Origin: Novosphingobium fuchskuhlense
GTDB lineage: Bacteria > Pseudomonadota > Alphaproteobacteria > Sphingomonadales > Sphingomonadaceae
Assembly: GCF_001519075.1 (NCBI RefSeq)
Contig: NZ_KQ954244.1
Span: 310,001-374,000 of the forward strand
Direction of reading: 5' to 3'
DNA: 64,000 bases
In this document: piece by piece, positions 43,881 to 52,069 of the stretch
Position numbering within the stretch: the first letter of the stretch is position 1
Layout: each line of letters begins with the position of its first letter
Made by a program: the position numbers and the translations under genes
Notes under the pieces: generated by a model
Database searches by the model: none
Told to the model about the DNA's origin: nothing
Seen by the model: only the letters and a program-made list of their open reading frames with translations

Positions 43881-45209
43881 GTGGCAGTGATATCTTTGGA
43901 GCTCAACGAGCTTAATTTTCACTTTATCAAGAAGTATACTGCCGAAGGAAAGCTACCCGGTTTCAACCGTTTTCTCCAGAATCATGTCATTTTCGAGACG
44001 GTTTCGGAAAGTGGCTATCCCTATCTTGAGCCCTGGATTCAGTGGCCGACAGTCTACACCGGACTGACCTACGATGAGCACCGCATTTTCCGGCTCGGTG
44101 ATGCGGTATATCATCCGCAGCTGCAAATCTGGGAGAAGCTGGAGGCAACCGGGGCCACGGTTGGCGCCATTTCCCCCATGAATGCGGTGAATGCCTGCAA
44201 GAGTCCGGATTTCTTTCTGCCCGATCCGTGGACAAACACCGAGATCACTGCCGATCCTCGTGCAGATAAGCTGTTTCGCCTCATTCGCGATGTGGTCAAC
44301 AACAACGCGTCGGCCAAACTTTCCACTATCGACCTTGGTCGTCAGATCTTGCCCTTGGCGTTCCCTTATCTCAGCCGCACCTCCATCTCGCGTTATCTGC
44401 GGATCATGCCAACGGCGCTCAAGTACAAGTGGGCCAAAGCCTGTATTCTCGACAGCCTGCTGGCGGATCTGTTTCTCCACCTCATGAATCGGCACCACAC
44501 GGATTACGGGTCGCTGTTCCTCAATGCCGGTGCACACATCCAGCATCACCACATGTTCGAGAGCAAGGCCTACGAGGGCGATTTCCAGAATCCGAGTTGG
44601 TACAGCACGGCAGGAGAGGCCAACGTCGATCCGCTGCTGTTCATTTACGAGATCTATGACGGCATCGTGAGCCAGTTTCTTGCCCGGCCCGACACGCACC
44701 TGATGATCACGACCGGCCTGAGCCAGGTGCCGAACTCCAAGATGCATTATCAGTATCGCATCGTCGACTTCGAAGCCTTTATGGCAGGGATCGGAATTGT
44801 GCACGCGACGATCAAGCCTCGCATGTCGCGCGATTTCCTTCTGGCCTTTTCAAGCTCCGAGGCCGCCCAAGACGCCGCGGCTCTGCTCGCGTCGGTACAA
44901 CTCGGAGGCAAACCGCTGTTTTCCGTCGAAGACCGCGGCGATACGCTGTTCTGCCAGGTCGCCTACTATGGGGCGCCCGAAGGCTTGGAGAACGCGCTGG
45001 TGGGCGAACGGCAGACCGACCTGCGCGAGCATCTGGCGCTCGTATCGATCGAGAACGGCATCCACCAGACCATCGGCTATCATTTTGACAGCCACATCCG
45101 TGGCCGGGGCGAAACGGTGCGCATTCCGCTCACCGAAGTTCATCAGCGGTTGATGGATGCTGTGGCTAAGGATGCCAAGCCGCAGCAGCGCGAACCTGTA
45201 GCAGCCTGA
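43881..45209 (+). CDS. Alkaline-phosphatase-superfamily-like protein of the EPS locus
   Basis: 442-aa protein with no signal peptide, read from a GTG at 43881 behind GGAGA. It opens VISLELNELNFHFIKKY and continues with SGYPYLEPWIQWPTVYTGLT; the order of an early acidic/Asn motif and a W.T.YTG motif recalls the type I phosphodiesterase/alkaline phosphatase fold, where the Thr/Ser is the nucleophile. A later NAGAHIQHHHMFES is histidine-rich and might bind metal. Similar uncharacterised proteins are known from O-antigen and capsule clusters. It is the only rightward gene within the leftward half of the locus. Confidence 0.55.
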   Translation: MAVISLELNELNFHFIKKYTAEGKLPGFNRFLQNHVIFETVSESGYPYLEPWIQWPTVYTGLTYDEHRIFRLGDAVYHPQLQIWEKLEATGATVGAISPMNAVNACKSPDFFLPDPWTNTEITADPRADKLFRLIRDVVNNNASAKLSTIDLGRQILPLAFPYLSRTSISRYLRIMPTALKYKWAKACILDSLLADLFLHLMNRHHTDYGSLFLNAGAHIQHHHMFESKAYEGDFQNPSWYSTAGEANVDPLLFIYEIYDGIVSQFLARPDTHLMITTGLSQVPNSKMHYQYRIVDFEAFMAGIGIVHATIKPRMSRDFLLAFSSSEAAQDAAALLASVQLGGKPLFSVEDRGDTLFCQVAYYGAPEGLENALVGERQTDLREHLALVSIENGIHQTIGYHFDSHIRGRGETVRIPLTEVHQRLMDAVAKDAKPQQREPVAA

Positions 45210-45236
45210 CGGTCGCTCCGCACGGGGTCAATATTG

Positions 45237-45266
45237 CCGGCGCAACACGGCAGAGCCTTGCGCCGG
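45237..45266. terminator. Hairpin between convergent genes (bidirectional terminator-like)
   Basis: A 9-bp perfect stem (CCGGCGCAA / TTGCGCCGG) with a 12-base loop lies in the 111-base gap between the phosphatase-like gene and the leftward FkbM gene. A further outer pairing, CTGACGG (45205-45211) with CCGTCAG (45281-45287), could extend it. There is no U-run. Confidence 0.5.
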
Positions 45267-45320
45267 ATTGCCACGATCGTCCGTCAGGGTCGCCAGGGTT
45301 CCGGCGGCCTTGATGCCGCG

Positions 45321-46061
45321 TCAGCCAGACGCGGCGGCGCGTGTGAACAGCAAGTCCGTCTGCACGTTCGTACCTTCCGGCGAATAGCTTGGGTTGTAGA
45401 CACCGGTCAGCTCGAACCCGTTCCGGTTCAGCCAGACGACAATCTCGTTACCCAGCGGTTGGCCGACATAGAGACTGGTGAACGAAGCCTCGAGGTAGAC
45501 CCAGCGCGCGCGCTCGAGCACCTTGGGCATGCCTTTGAGCGCCTCGAGTTCAAAGCCCTGAACATCCAGCTTGACCAGGATCGGCTCCGCCAGCGCCGCG
45601 ACGTTCAGCACATCGTCGATCCGCTCGACCCGGACCTGTTCGACACCCGCCTTCTCGGTTCCTGGAAACAGCGTTGATTGCTGATCCGAAATGGGCAGCA
45701 TCGAAGAACTGTCGGGCTGCTTCGACACATTAAGCTCGCTTGTAGACGCGCTGGAGCCAGCAGCATAGCGATGCAGCGCGACGCGTTTGTCATCGCGGAA
45801 CAGCTTGGCGTAAGTGTCCGCCATTGCTTGCAGCGGCTCGAAGGCATGGATCATCGCATGCGGATGGATCCCGCGGGTCATCAGCGAGAACTGCCCGATA
45901 TTGGCACCAACATCGATGACCGTCGCGGCGGGCATCGAGCGCATGGCGCCGACATGTTCGACTGCTGCGGCCACGCCGAACTTCAGGCCCCTGCGATACA
46001 CCGACACCGGGAACAGTTGCCACAGCTTGCGAGCGCGACGTGGAAAATATCTCAGATTCAC
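45321..46061 (-). CDS. FkbM-family methyltransferase
   Basis: 246-aa SAM-dependent methyltransferase. The SAM motif VIDVGANIGQFSLM, the IHAFEPL motif and the ILVKLDVQGFELEALKG segment are the FkbM signatures. In polysaccharide loci such enzymes O-methylate sugars. The start is taken as the GTG at 46061 (NLRYFPRRARKLW), with AGGAG 7 bases upstream; a longer reading lacks family sequence. It is the last gene of the leftward EPS half, 112 bases after the beta-helix lipoprotein gene. Confidence 0.88.
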   Translation of the reverse strand: MNLRYFPRRARKLWQLFPVSVYRRGLKFGVAAAVEHVGAMRSMPAATVIDVGANIGQFSLMTRGIHPHAMIHAFEPLQAMADTYAKLFRDDKRVALHRYAAGSSASTSELNVSKQPDSSSMLPISDQQSTLFPGTEKAGVEQVRVERIDDVLNVAALAEPILVKLDVQGFELEALKGMPKVLERARWVYLEASFTSLYVGQPLGNEIVVWLNRNGFELTGVYNPSYSPEGTNVQTDLLFTRAAASG

Positions 46062-46173
46062 GACGCCACTCCTTGTTGGGGCGATTGAAGATACGCTGTC
46101 CCAGCCTGCGCGCGCCGGCAACGACCCTGAGTTGCGCTCGCACAGCCCCAAGCGAAACTTGCCGTCTGGCCCA

Positions 46174-48030
46174 TCACTTGATGCCGGCTTGCGTTGGACG
46201 GTCGCCCGCAAACGTGCAGGCGTATGTGAAACCGGGCGCACCGCCGCGCGCCCTGGGCAAGTCGGCCGGACAGGTCATCCTGATCCGGCTGTTGCCAAGT
46301 TTGGTGTTTTCCAAAATCCGCAGATATCCTGCTTCGTGGACATACATGGCTTCTGCGGTCGTCGTTCCGATCCTGTTGTTGATGAAGGCGATGCCGGTGC
46401 TGCCACGATCCGCATAAAGGCCCCAGCCGCCATAGGCCCGCGCGCTGCCGTTCGCGATCGCGTTGCCCCGCACCACCGTGCCGAACTGCCGCCCCAGTGT
46501 ATAGATCCCGCCCATGTCGGAGAGCATGCCCTGTCCGTAGTTTTCGATCCGGTTGCCCTCGATTAGGTTGTCATGGACCGGGCTGAGTTCGTCACTCCAG
46601 ACCCACCCGACCGATATGCCCGAGTAGTAAAGATCAGAGATGCTGTTGCCGCCAACCGTTGCGTGATCCGCCAAGCCAACCCAGACCCCTGTTCCAGCCA
46701 GATGAATTCGGCCGAGCGCCTCGATCGTATTGTGCAGGATCCGGATGTTAGACGTCGGCGACTTCGATATTGCCCCCCCCTCCCAGTCAGTGCCGGGCAT
46801 CGGCTTGCGCAGGGCAGCCCCGATGAGGACACCGCCACCGCCAAGGTCGATCAGCCGACTGTTGGCGAGCTCCACGTTCGAACAGCCCTTCCCGATCTCG
46901 ATGCCCTGCGCGCCGGCATGAACGATGCCGATCTTCCGGAATGCAATGCCCTGGCAGTTGTCGGCCTGGATCGCAGCCGGAAGACCGATCTCGGACTGCA
47001 TCGCCGACCATCCTGTCGGGGGCATGATCCATGCAGCGTGCGCGAAATCGATATTCTGGATCGTCACGTCATGCACCGGATCGCCGCTCGCCCCTCGCAG
47101 ATACAGCAACGTCGTGAGTTTAGGCACAATGGCTTTGAGGCTCTTGGCACTCTCCCTCGCCATCGGATGATAGCGGATCTGCGACAGCGCCGCCGTGCAC
47201 TGCCATTGCCCGGGGGCCAGCCGTTCAACCGGCTGGTTCTCGATGTAATAGGCAAGGCCCGCTTCGAATTTCGGCCTGCTCTTGCGTCCACGATACTCGC
47301 CTTCCACCCGGAACTTGGAACTATCTGGCGAGAAGCCGACCAGCCTCATCCGTCCCGCAGTCCAGGCGTCGATAATGACGATTTCGGTCTCGCTGGAAAC
47401 CTGGAAACCGGGCGGAAGGTCCCCCTTGCCCGCAGTGAATTGTAGCGAAGACGGCGCATTTTGAGCATCAACGGGATCGACATCAGCCATGCTGAGTGTG
47501 CCCGCTTCGGGAAAACGCGGGCGCGATCGCCGCACGCTATTGACGAACAGCTGGTTCGGGCAGACGCCGCCGTAAGGCGAGAGGTCAATCTTCGCAACAA
47601 GCTCGCCATGGCTACCGGATTGCCAACCGCTGATAGGCTGGCCTCCGCTGATAACCACCTTTTGGCCCGCCGCCCCGTAAAGTCGCAAGGGTGCCTCCGG
47701 TGAGCCTGAATCCGCCGGAGTGAGCAGCAACGGGCGATCGAGCACATACTCGCCGGCGGCCAATTCGATCCCGATCGACGCTCCCGCTTGGCCGGCCCGG
47801 ATGCCCCGGACAATGGCCTGCGCCCTTGCGATCGTCCGAACAGGACCTCCCTTGCCACTGCCGCTTTGGCTTACCGAGCCGTCATTGTCGTCGGTGCCAG
47901 CGGGCGAAACATAGATTGTCTCGGCATGCACGGGAGGCGATGAACAACCCGTAACGGCAATCACGGCGAAGAGACCAAAGGCGATCGTGCCCAGAAGGTT
48001 GCGGCCAGACATGCCGACGCGCCGTTCCAT
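46174..48030 (-). CDS. Right-handed beta-helix lipoprotein, probable polysaccharide-active enzyme
   Basis: 618-aa exported lipoprotein. The signal ends VIAVTGCSS; the mature part opens TIYVSPAGTDDNDGS and goes on to GPVRTIARAQAIVRG, typical of secreted beta-helix glycosidases and lyases (DUF1565/GH120-like layout). From about residue 300 the repeated NIRILHNTIEAL-, NSISDLYYSGISVG- and NLIEGNRIENYGQG-type coils are clear parallel beta-helix rungs. The catalytic residues are not assigned. The ATG at 48030 overlaps the stop of the SGNH esterase gene (TGATG), so the two are co-translated; an esterase plus a helix enzyme suggests trimming of acylated EPS. Confidence 0.82.
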   Translation of the reverse strand: MERRVGMSGRNLLGTIAFGLFAVIAVTGCSSPPVHAETIYVSPAGTDDNDGSVSQSGSGKGGPVRTIARAQAIVRGIRAGQAGASIGIELAAGEYVLDRPLLLTPADSGSPEAPLRLYGAAGQKVVISGGQPISGWQSGSHGELVAKIDLSPYGGVCPNQLFVNSVRRSRPRFPEAGTLSMADVDPVDAQNAPSSLQFTAGKGDLPPGFQVSSETEIVIIDAWTAGRMRLVGFSPDSSKFRVEGEYRGRKSRPKFEAGLAYYIENQPVERLAPGQWQCTAALSQIRYHPMARESAKSLKAIVPKLTTLLYLRGASGDPVHDVTIQNIDFAHAAWIMPPTGWSAMQSEIGLPAAIQADNCQGIAFRKIGIVHAGAQGIEIGKGCSNVELANSRLIDLGGGGVLIGAALRKPMPGTDWEGGAISKSPTSNIRILHNTIEALGRIHLAGTGVWVGLADHATVGGNSISDLYYSGISVGWVWSDELSPVHDNLIEGNRIENYGQGMLSDMGGIYTLGRQFGTVVRGNAIANGSARAYGGWGLYADRGSTGIAFINNRIGTTTAEAMYVHEAGYLRILENTKLGNSRIRMTCPADLPRARGGAPGFTYACTFAGDRPTQAGIK

Positions 48031-48824
48031 CACGGAAACACGTGTGCTGCCAGCGCGGGGATCCGCGCCGCAAGGAGCTTGGCAACCAGCGAGGCGATGT
48101 CGTCGGCTCCCCTTGCATTAAGATGCAGGTAATCCGCCTGATTGCCCAGCTTGCTGCCGCCTTGACGCGCAGCCAGCGTGGTGCCGGCTTTCGCCGCCGC
48201 GATCTCTTGCTGTGTCAAGGGTCGCCCTTCGAAATCCATCGATCGCACAGGACCAAGCCTGGCAAACAACTGCTCGCTCGCCTTGTTGAGATCTAGCACC
48301 AGCGTGTTCGTCTGGCTGGCAACGTTGCGAACGACTTCCGCCCAGGGGATCATGGAATCAGCGAGTTTGCCGCCGGAGAAATGCCGCGTTGACAGTGGCG
48401 TAACCAAAACGGGAATGGCTCCGCGATCACGCACATCACGAACCATTCGAGTTAGGTTTGCCGGGAAGTCGGTATACAAGCCAGTTCCGACCGTCGGGTT
48501 CATCGACTTGTCATTGTGCCCCATGTCGATAAGGACATAGCGAGCGGGATACCCAGCAGTGCTCGCCTCGTCTAGGGCAAGTGTCCACGCCCCCTCGCTG
48601 CGGTACGTCTTTGTGCTTCGGCCGCCGCGCCCCATCGGTACACAAGCGACGTACTGCGTGACATGGAGATCGCAAAACGCGCCGCCCCAACCGGTCTGCT
48701 GAGCGATGGTCGAGTCGCCGACAAGAACAATCTTCACCGGCGTATCCGGCGTGGCAGCAGCAGCCTCCGGTACCGCATGCGACAGCATGGCGAGTCCGGG
48801 CGCAATCACATTCAGACAGCGCAT
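48030..48824 (-). CDS. SGNH-family esterase, rhamnogalacturonan-acetylesterase-like
   Basis: 264-aa exported hydrolase. A signal peptide (about residues 1-23, ending PEAAAA) precedes VLVGDSTIAQQTGWGGAF with the nucleophile Ser of the GDS motif, then LIDMGHNDKSMN with the oxyanion Asn, and ADYLHLNARGADDIA with the catalytic Asp/His pair. This is the CE12 (rhamnogalacturonan acetylesterase) type. It would remove acetyl groups from a polysaccharide in the periplasm or outside. It is coupled to the beta-helix lipoprotein and lies 102 bases after an acyltransferase gene, so adding and removing acyl groups may both be encoded here. Confidence 0.9.
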   Translation of the reverse strand: MRCLNVIAPGLAMLSHAVPEAAAATPDTPVKIVLVGDSTIAQQTGWGGAFCDLHVTQYVACVPMGRGGRSTKTYRSEGAWTLALDEASTAGYPARYVLIDMGHNDKSMNPTVGTGLYTDFPANLTRMVRDVRDRGAIPVLVTPLSTRHFSGGKLADSMIPWAEVVRNVASQTNTLVLDLNKASEQLFARLGPVRSMDFEGRPLTQQEIAAAKAGTTLAARQGGSKLGNQADYLHLNARGADDIASLVAKLLAARIPALAAHVFP

Positions 48825-48926
48825 CGTTTCGTCTCCAACTAGGCTGTTGTGGTGGGCGATTGCCCCCTGCCCCCCTGCTTGCGATGGATCGGTTCGTTCA
48901 AAGGTGTAGAAGCAAACCCGAGACTG

Positions 48927-49472
48927 TCAGAACTTGTCGAAACTGACCCCTTCGCCCTTGAGACGCCGCTGCCAGCGCTCCGGATTCTCGGTCAGGCGGC
49001 CTACCTGCGTGGCCGGGTTGCCGACGAAAATCGAATCCGATGGGATATTGCCACGCACCACGCTGCCCCCGCCGATAATCACATTGTCGCCGATGGTCGT
49101 ACCGGGCAAGATCATCACGTTCATCCCGATGAAGACATTGTTGCCGACCGTGATCGGCTGCCGCACCGCAATGTCTGTTGGCGGCTGCAAACCGTTAGCG
49201 ATCAGTGCAGTGGTAATCGAGTAGTCGTGTGTCAGGAAGTTGACATACATTGAAACAACCGTGCGGTCGCCCAATGTGACCAGCTCGAAATCGTCGAACT
49301 TCGCCCTGGTCGAGATGTAGCGCGGCTTGCCGGTCATCTTGAGGCCAAGACGCCGCAGCAGCATGCAATATGCTGTCATGTAGACTCTTGGAACGAAGAA
49401 CTCCAACGGAGAGATCAATATCTTAGTCCCATGGAACACTATTCTCTCGATGAACCGGATGATCTTTTTCAT
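48927..49472 (-). CDS. Hexapeptide-repeat acyltransferase
   Basis: 181-aa left-handed beta-helix O-acetyltransferase. Imperfect hexapeptide repeats run through ITVGNNVFIGMNVMILPGTT and IGDNVIIGGGSVVRGNI, ending in the SIFVGNPATQVGRL cap; the histidine of NFLTHDYSI is the likely catalytic base. It probably acetylates an EPS sugar from acetyl-CoA. The start overlaps the upstream glycosyltransferase stop (ATGA). Similar to WcaF/NodL-type enzymes; the acceptor is unknown. Confidence 0.9.
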   Translation of the reverse strand: MKKIIRFIERIVFHGTKILISPLEFFVPRVYMTAYCMLLRRLGLKMTGKPRYISTRAKFDDFELVTLGDRTVVSMYVNFLTHDYSITTALIANGLQPPTDIAVRQPITVGNNVFIGMNVMILPGTTIGDNVIIGGGSVVRGNIPSDSIFVGNPATQVGRLTENPERWQRRLKGEGVSFDKF

Positions 49473-50536
49473 AGGCCCCTCTTTGCCGCAGCGGCAATGA
49501 TGTCCTTGTATGCCTGGGCGACAACTTGAGGTGTCATCGCCTCCATCCGTCGGCGAGCATGGTCGAGAAGTGCGGTGTTATCTGGCGCCTTGAGCGCTTT
49601 CGTGACGGTTGCGGCAACCGCAGCAGGATCCATGCGATCGGCAACGTAATAGGGGTAATCCGGGCCGTACAACGCGCGATGTTCCGGGATATCCGAAACG
49701 ATCGCCAGTCGGCCCGCGGCCACGGTTTCGAGCAGCACGTTTGGCATCCCCTCGTTGTGGCTCATGCTGACGACAACCGTGGATCTGGACAGCTGGTCGG
49801 GGACATCCTTGCGGAACCCTAGAAATGCAATTCGCTCCTCGCACCCTGCGCGGGCGATGATCGACCGGAGCGCCGTTTCCTCTGTACCAGCGCCAATCAC
49901 TGCGAAATCCAGCGCGGGATTGTCGCGGGCCAGCAAGGTGAAGGCAGCTGCAACTGTGGCAGGGTTCTTCTGTGGCTCCAGGCGCCCAACCGTCACGATG
50001 CGGGGCTGCACGGGGAGGCTCGTCGCGCCGGTGCCCATCACCGGAACGATGTTGGACACCGTGCGCACTTCGCATCGAGCCCCGTTGGAGCGCCAGTAGG
50101 CGGCGCCTTTTTCCGAGTTTGCGATGATGGTATCCGCATGGCAGCCAAGCCTGCGGCGCAAGTTGTAGCGAAGCTCGTTCGGATAAGCCGAATCGCGCTC
50201 GGTCATGAGCCATGCCACGCGGGGCAGGGTCTTGCGCAAGACATATCCATAGACGTCGCACGCATGCAGCCATGTCATGAGCACATCGGGCCGATCGCGA
50301 TGGAGCGCACGCCACACGCGCAGCAGATTGCGCGGATCGTAGTTCGAGGTGCTGTCAAAGCGCTGGATCGCAAGCCCTTCCCGGTTCAGCAGCTCAAAGT
50401 GCACCCCGTCGTAGAAATGAATCAGTCGCAGCTCGAGATCGGGATCGTTCCGCAGCGCATTGAGCAGGAGGATACACTGCCGCTGCGCACCGCCATCCGC
50501 GAAGCCGGGGATCAGGAAAGTAACCTTGGTCGGCAT
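49469..50536 (-). CDS. Glycosyltransferase family 4
   Basis: 355-aa GT-B fold glycosyltransferase acting at the cytoplasmic face of the membrane. The N-terminal FLIPGFADGGAQRQCILLL (acceptor domain) and the C-terminal IVTVGRLEPQKNPATVAAAF and HNEGMPNVLLETVAAGRLAI (donor-binding ExxxxxxxE-type region) are typical of the GT4 family. Donor and linkage cannot be told. It is packed between the polymerase (3-base gap) and the acyltransferase (4-base overlap). Confidence 0.92.
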   Translation of the reverse strand: MPTKVTFLIPGFADGGAQRQCILLLNALRNDPDLELRLIHFYDGVHFELLNREGLAIQRFDSTSNYDPRNLLRVWRALHRDRPDVLMTWLHACDVYGYVLRKTLPRVAWLMTERDSAYPNELRYNLRRRLGCHADTIIANSEKGAAYWRSNGARCEVRTVSNIVPVMGTGATSLPVQPRIVTVGRLEPQKNPATVAAAFTLLARDNPALDFAVIGAGTEETALRSIIARAGCEERIAFLGFRKDVPDQLSRSTVVVSMSHNEGMPNVLLETVAAGRLAIVSDIPEHRALYGPDYPYYVADRMDPAAVAATVTKALKAPDNTALLDHARRRMEAMTPQVVAQAYKDIIAAAAKRGL

Positions 50537-50539
50537 GGG

Positions 50540-52069
50540 TCAGCTGGGCCCGACCGTCGATAGCTGCTCTGCAGGTGGCTCTCCGCGGAGAGGGGGATAC
50601 CGGCCATTGACCGACGCCGGTCGCGGCTTGAGCCGTTCTGCCCGCTTCGCCAATCGAGCAGCCGGATTGATGCGCGCATAGAGCCAGAAGATGAGGTAGC
50701 CCCAGACGACGATACGCACTGGAAAGTCGACTGTGTAGCGCGGGACTTCGCTCATCATCGCGAGGGTCACGATGTACAGGAACATGCGTGGCGACGATGG
50801 CCCCTTGCGCGCGATGAAATTGCGCACGGCAGCGGCAACATACCCGAACAGGGCAAACCCCAGAACGACGCCGATCTGTCCGAAATCGAAATAGAGATCC
50901 GATAGTGGGTTGGAACCGAGGCTCCATGTCGCTTCCGGTCCGATGATGTAATAGGCGAGGACTTGCGACGTATCGGTAAAGCCACTGTTCTTGCCGATCA
51001 GGACACCCCGGACCAGCGGCACGATACCGCCGAAGCCGATCAGCTTGTAGTAACCCCAGGCGTAAGGTTGGGGCTTGGGCGCGATATCGAACGTCGCCCT
51101 GACGGTGAGAGTGGTCAGCGCGAAGCTGCTGGCATCGGCTTCTCGGTCGTTCGCGGCGAAGTAGGCCTCTTCCAGACCGGCCAGACTGCGGTCAGACGCC
51201 TGCCGATAGATCTCGACCGTGTTGTAGACGATCAGCGCGGGCACGACTGCCGCGACCAGCACCGGCAGACGAATCTCGCGAATGAATGCAGCAACGCCCC
51301 CGACCGCTCCCAGCGCAACGACGAGAAAATTGTTGCGATCACCACCAATCAGCATGAACAACATCCAGAAGCCGGTGGAACCCAGGATGATCCAGTGCCG
51401 CAAGGCGGGCCGCCGGCCGAAATAGAGATGCGAAACGAGGCGGGAAATGCCGATCAGGCAAAGCATGATCGTGAGGAGATACAAGCCGTTCACGACGGGG
51501 CTGGCGAGTTCCATCGAATCGTCGCGCTGATAGCGCCCAAGGTCATCCGGGCTCAGACCGAGATAGATGAACGTGGCAAAGAATGCCGGCATGATCGTCG
51601 CGAGCGCGAGATCGAAGTGAAGGTAGGCGTTGGTCGGCTCACGCGGAACATTCCGGGTCGGCTGCGCAACCGGAGCGATGGTGTTGCCGAGATGGAAGGC
51701 CGCCAGGCCGGCAACGGCCAGCAGCATCGCCTTGTTGGCACCGTCGGCATAGCCATCCTGAAAGAAGTAGCTATCATAATAATGCATGCCAATACCAAGC
51801 AATTCCTGCTGATAGGGCCAAAAAAACAGCAGGTAATAGAATATTACGAAGCCGAACTCCACCGTAAGGCGAATCCGTATTCCGGGAACAACCCGGATCA
51901 AGGCGACGCTGTAAAACGCAATGTAACTGTAGGCAGCCAGCAAGCTCAGCGCCGCGATCCATGGCGTGAAGCCGTATTCAACGATGTTGAACAGCGTCAA
52001 CGCCGCAGCGATCACGAGGAGATCGGCAATGAGAGCCAGCCTCTGCTTGCTGGCGCGGATGCGAATCAT
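50540..52069 (-). CDS. Polysaccharide repeat-unit polymerase (Wzy-like membrane protein)
   Basis: 509-aa inner-membrane protein with about 11-12 transmembrane segments and a large periplasmic loop. The stretch GSNPLSDLYFDFGQIGVVLGFALFG is like the oligosaccharide repeat-unit polymerase (OAG polymerase/Wzy) family, where a D/E-FG-G motif recurs. It should join flipped repeat units. The ATG at 52069 overlaps the flippase stop (ATGA), and the GT gene follows after 3 bases. The other candidate polymerase in the window is at 32220-33668. Confidence 0.8.
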   Translation of the reverse strand: MIRIRASKQRLALIADLLVIAAALTLFNIVEYGFTPWIAALSLLAAYSYIAFYSVALIRVVPGIRIRLTVEFGFVIFYYLLFFWPYQQELLGIGMHYYDSYFFQDGYADGANKAMLLAVAGLAAFHLGNTIAPVAQPTRNVPREPTNAYLHFDLALATIMPAFFATFIYLGLSPDDLGRYQRDDSMELASPVVNGLYLLTIMLCLIGISRLVSHLYFGRRPALRHWIILGSTGFWMLFMLIGGDRNNFLVVALGAVGGVAAFIREIRLPVLVAAVVPALIVYNTVEIYRQASDRSLAGLEEAYFAANDREADASSFALTTLTVRATFDIAPKPQPYAWGYYKLIGFGGIVPLVRGVLIGKNSGFTDTSQVLAYYIIGPEATWSLGSNPLSDLYFDFGQIGVVLGFALFGYVAAAVRNFIARKGPSSPRMFLYIVTLAMMSEVPRYTVDFPVRIVVWGYLIFWLYARINPAARLAKRAERLKPRPASVNGRYPPLRGEPPAEQLSTVGPS

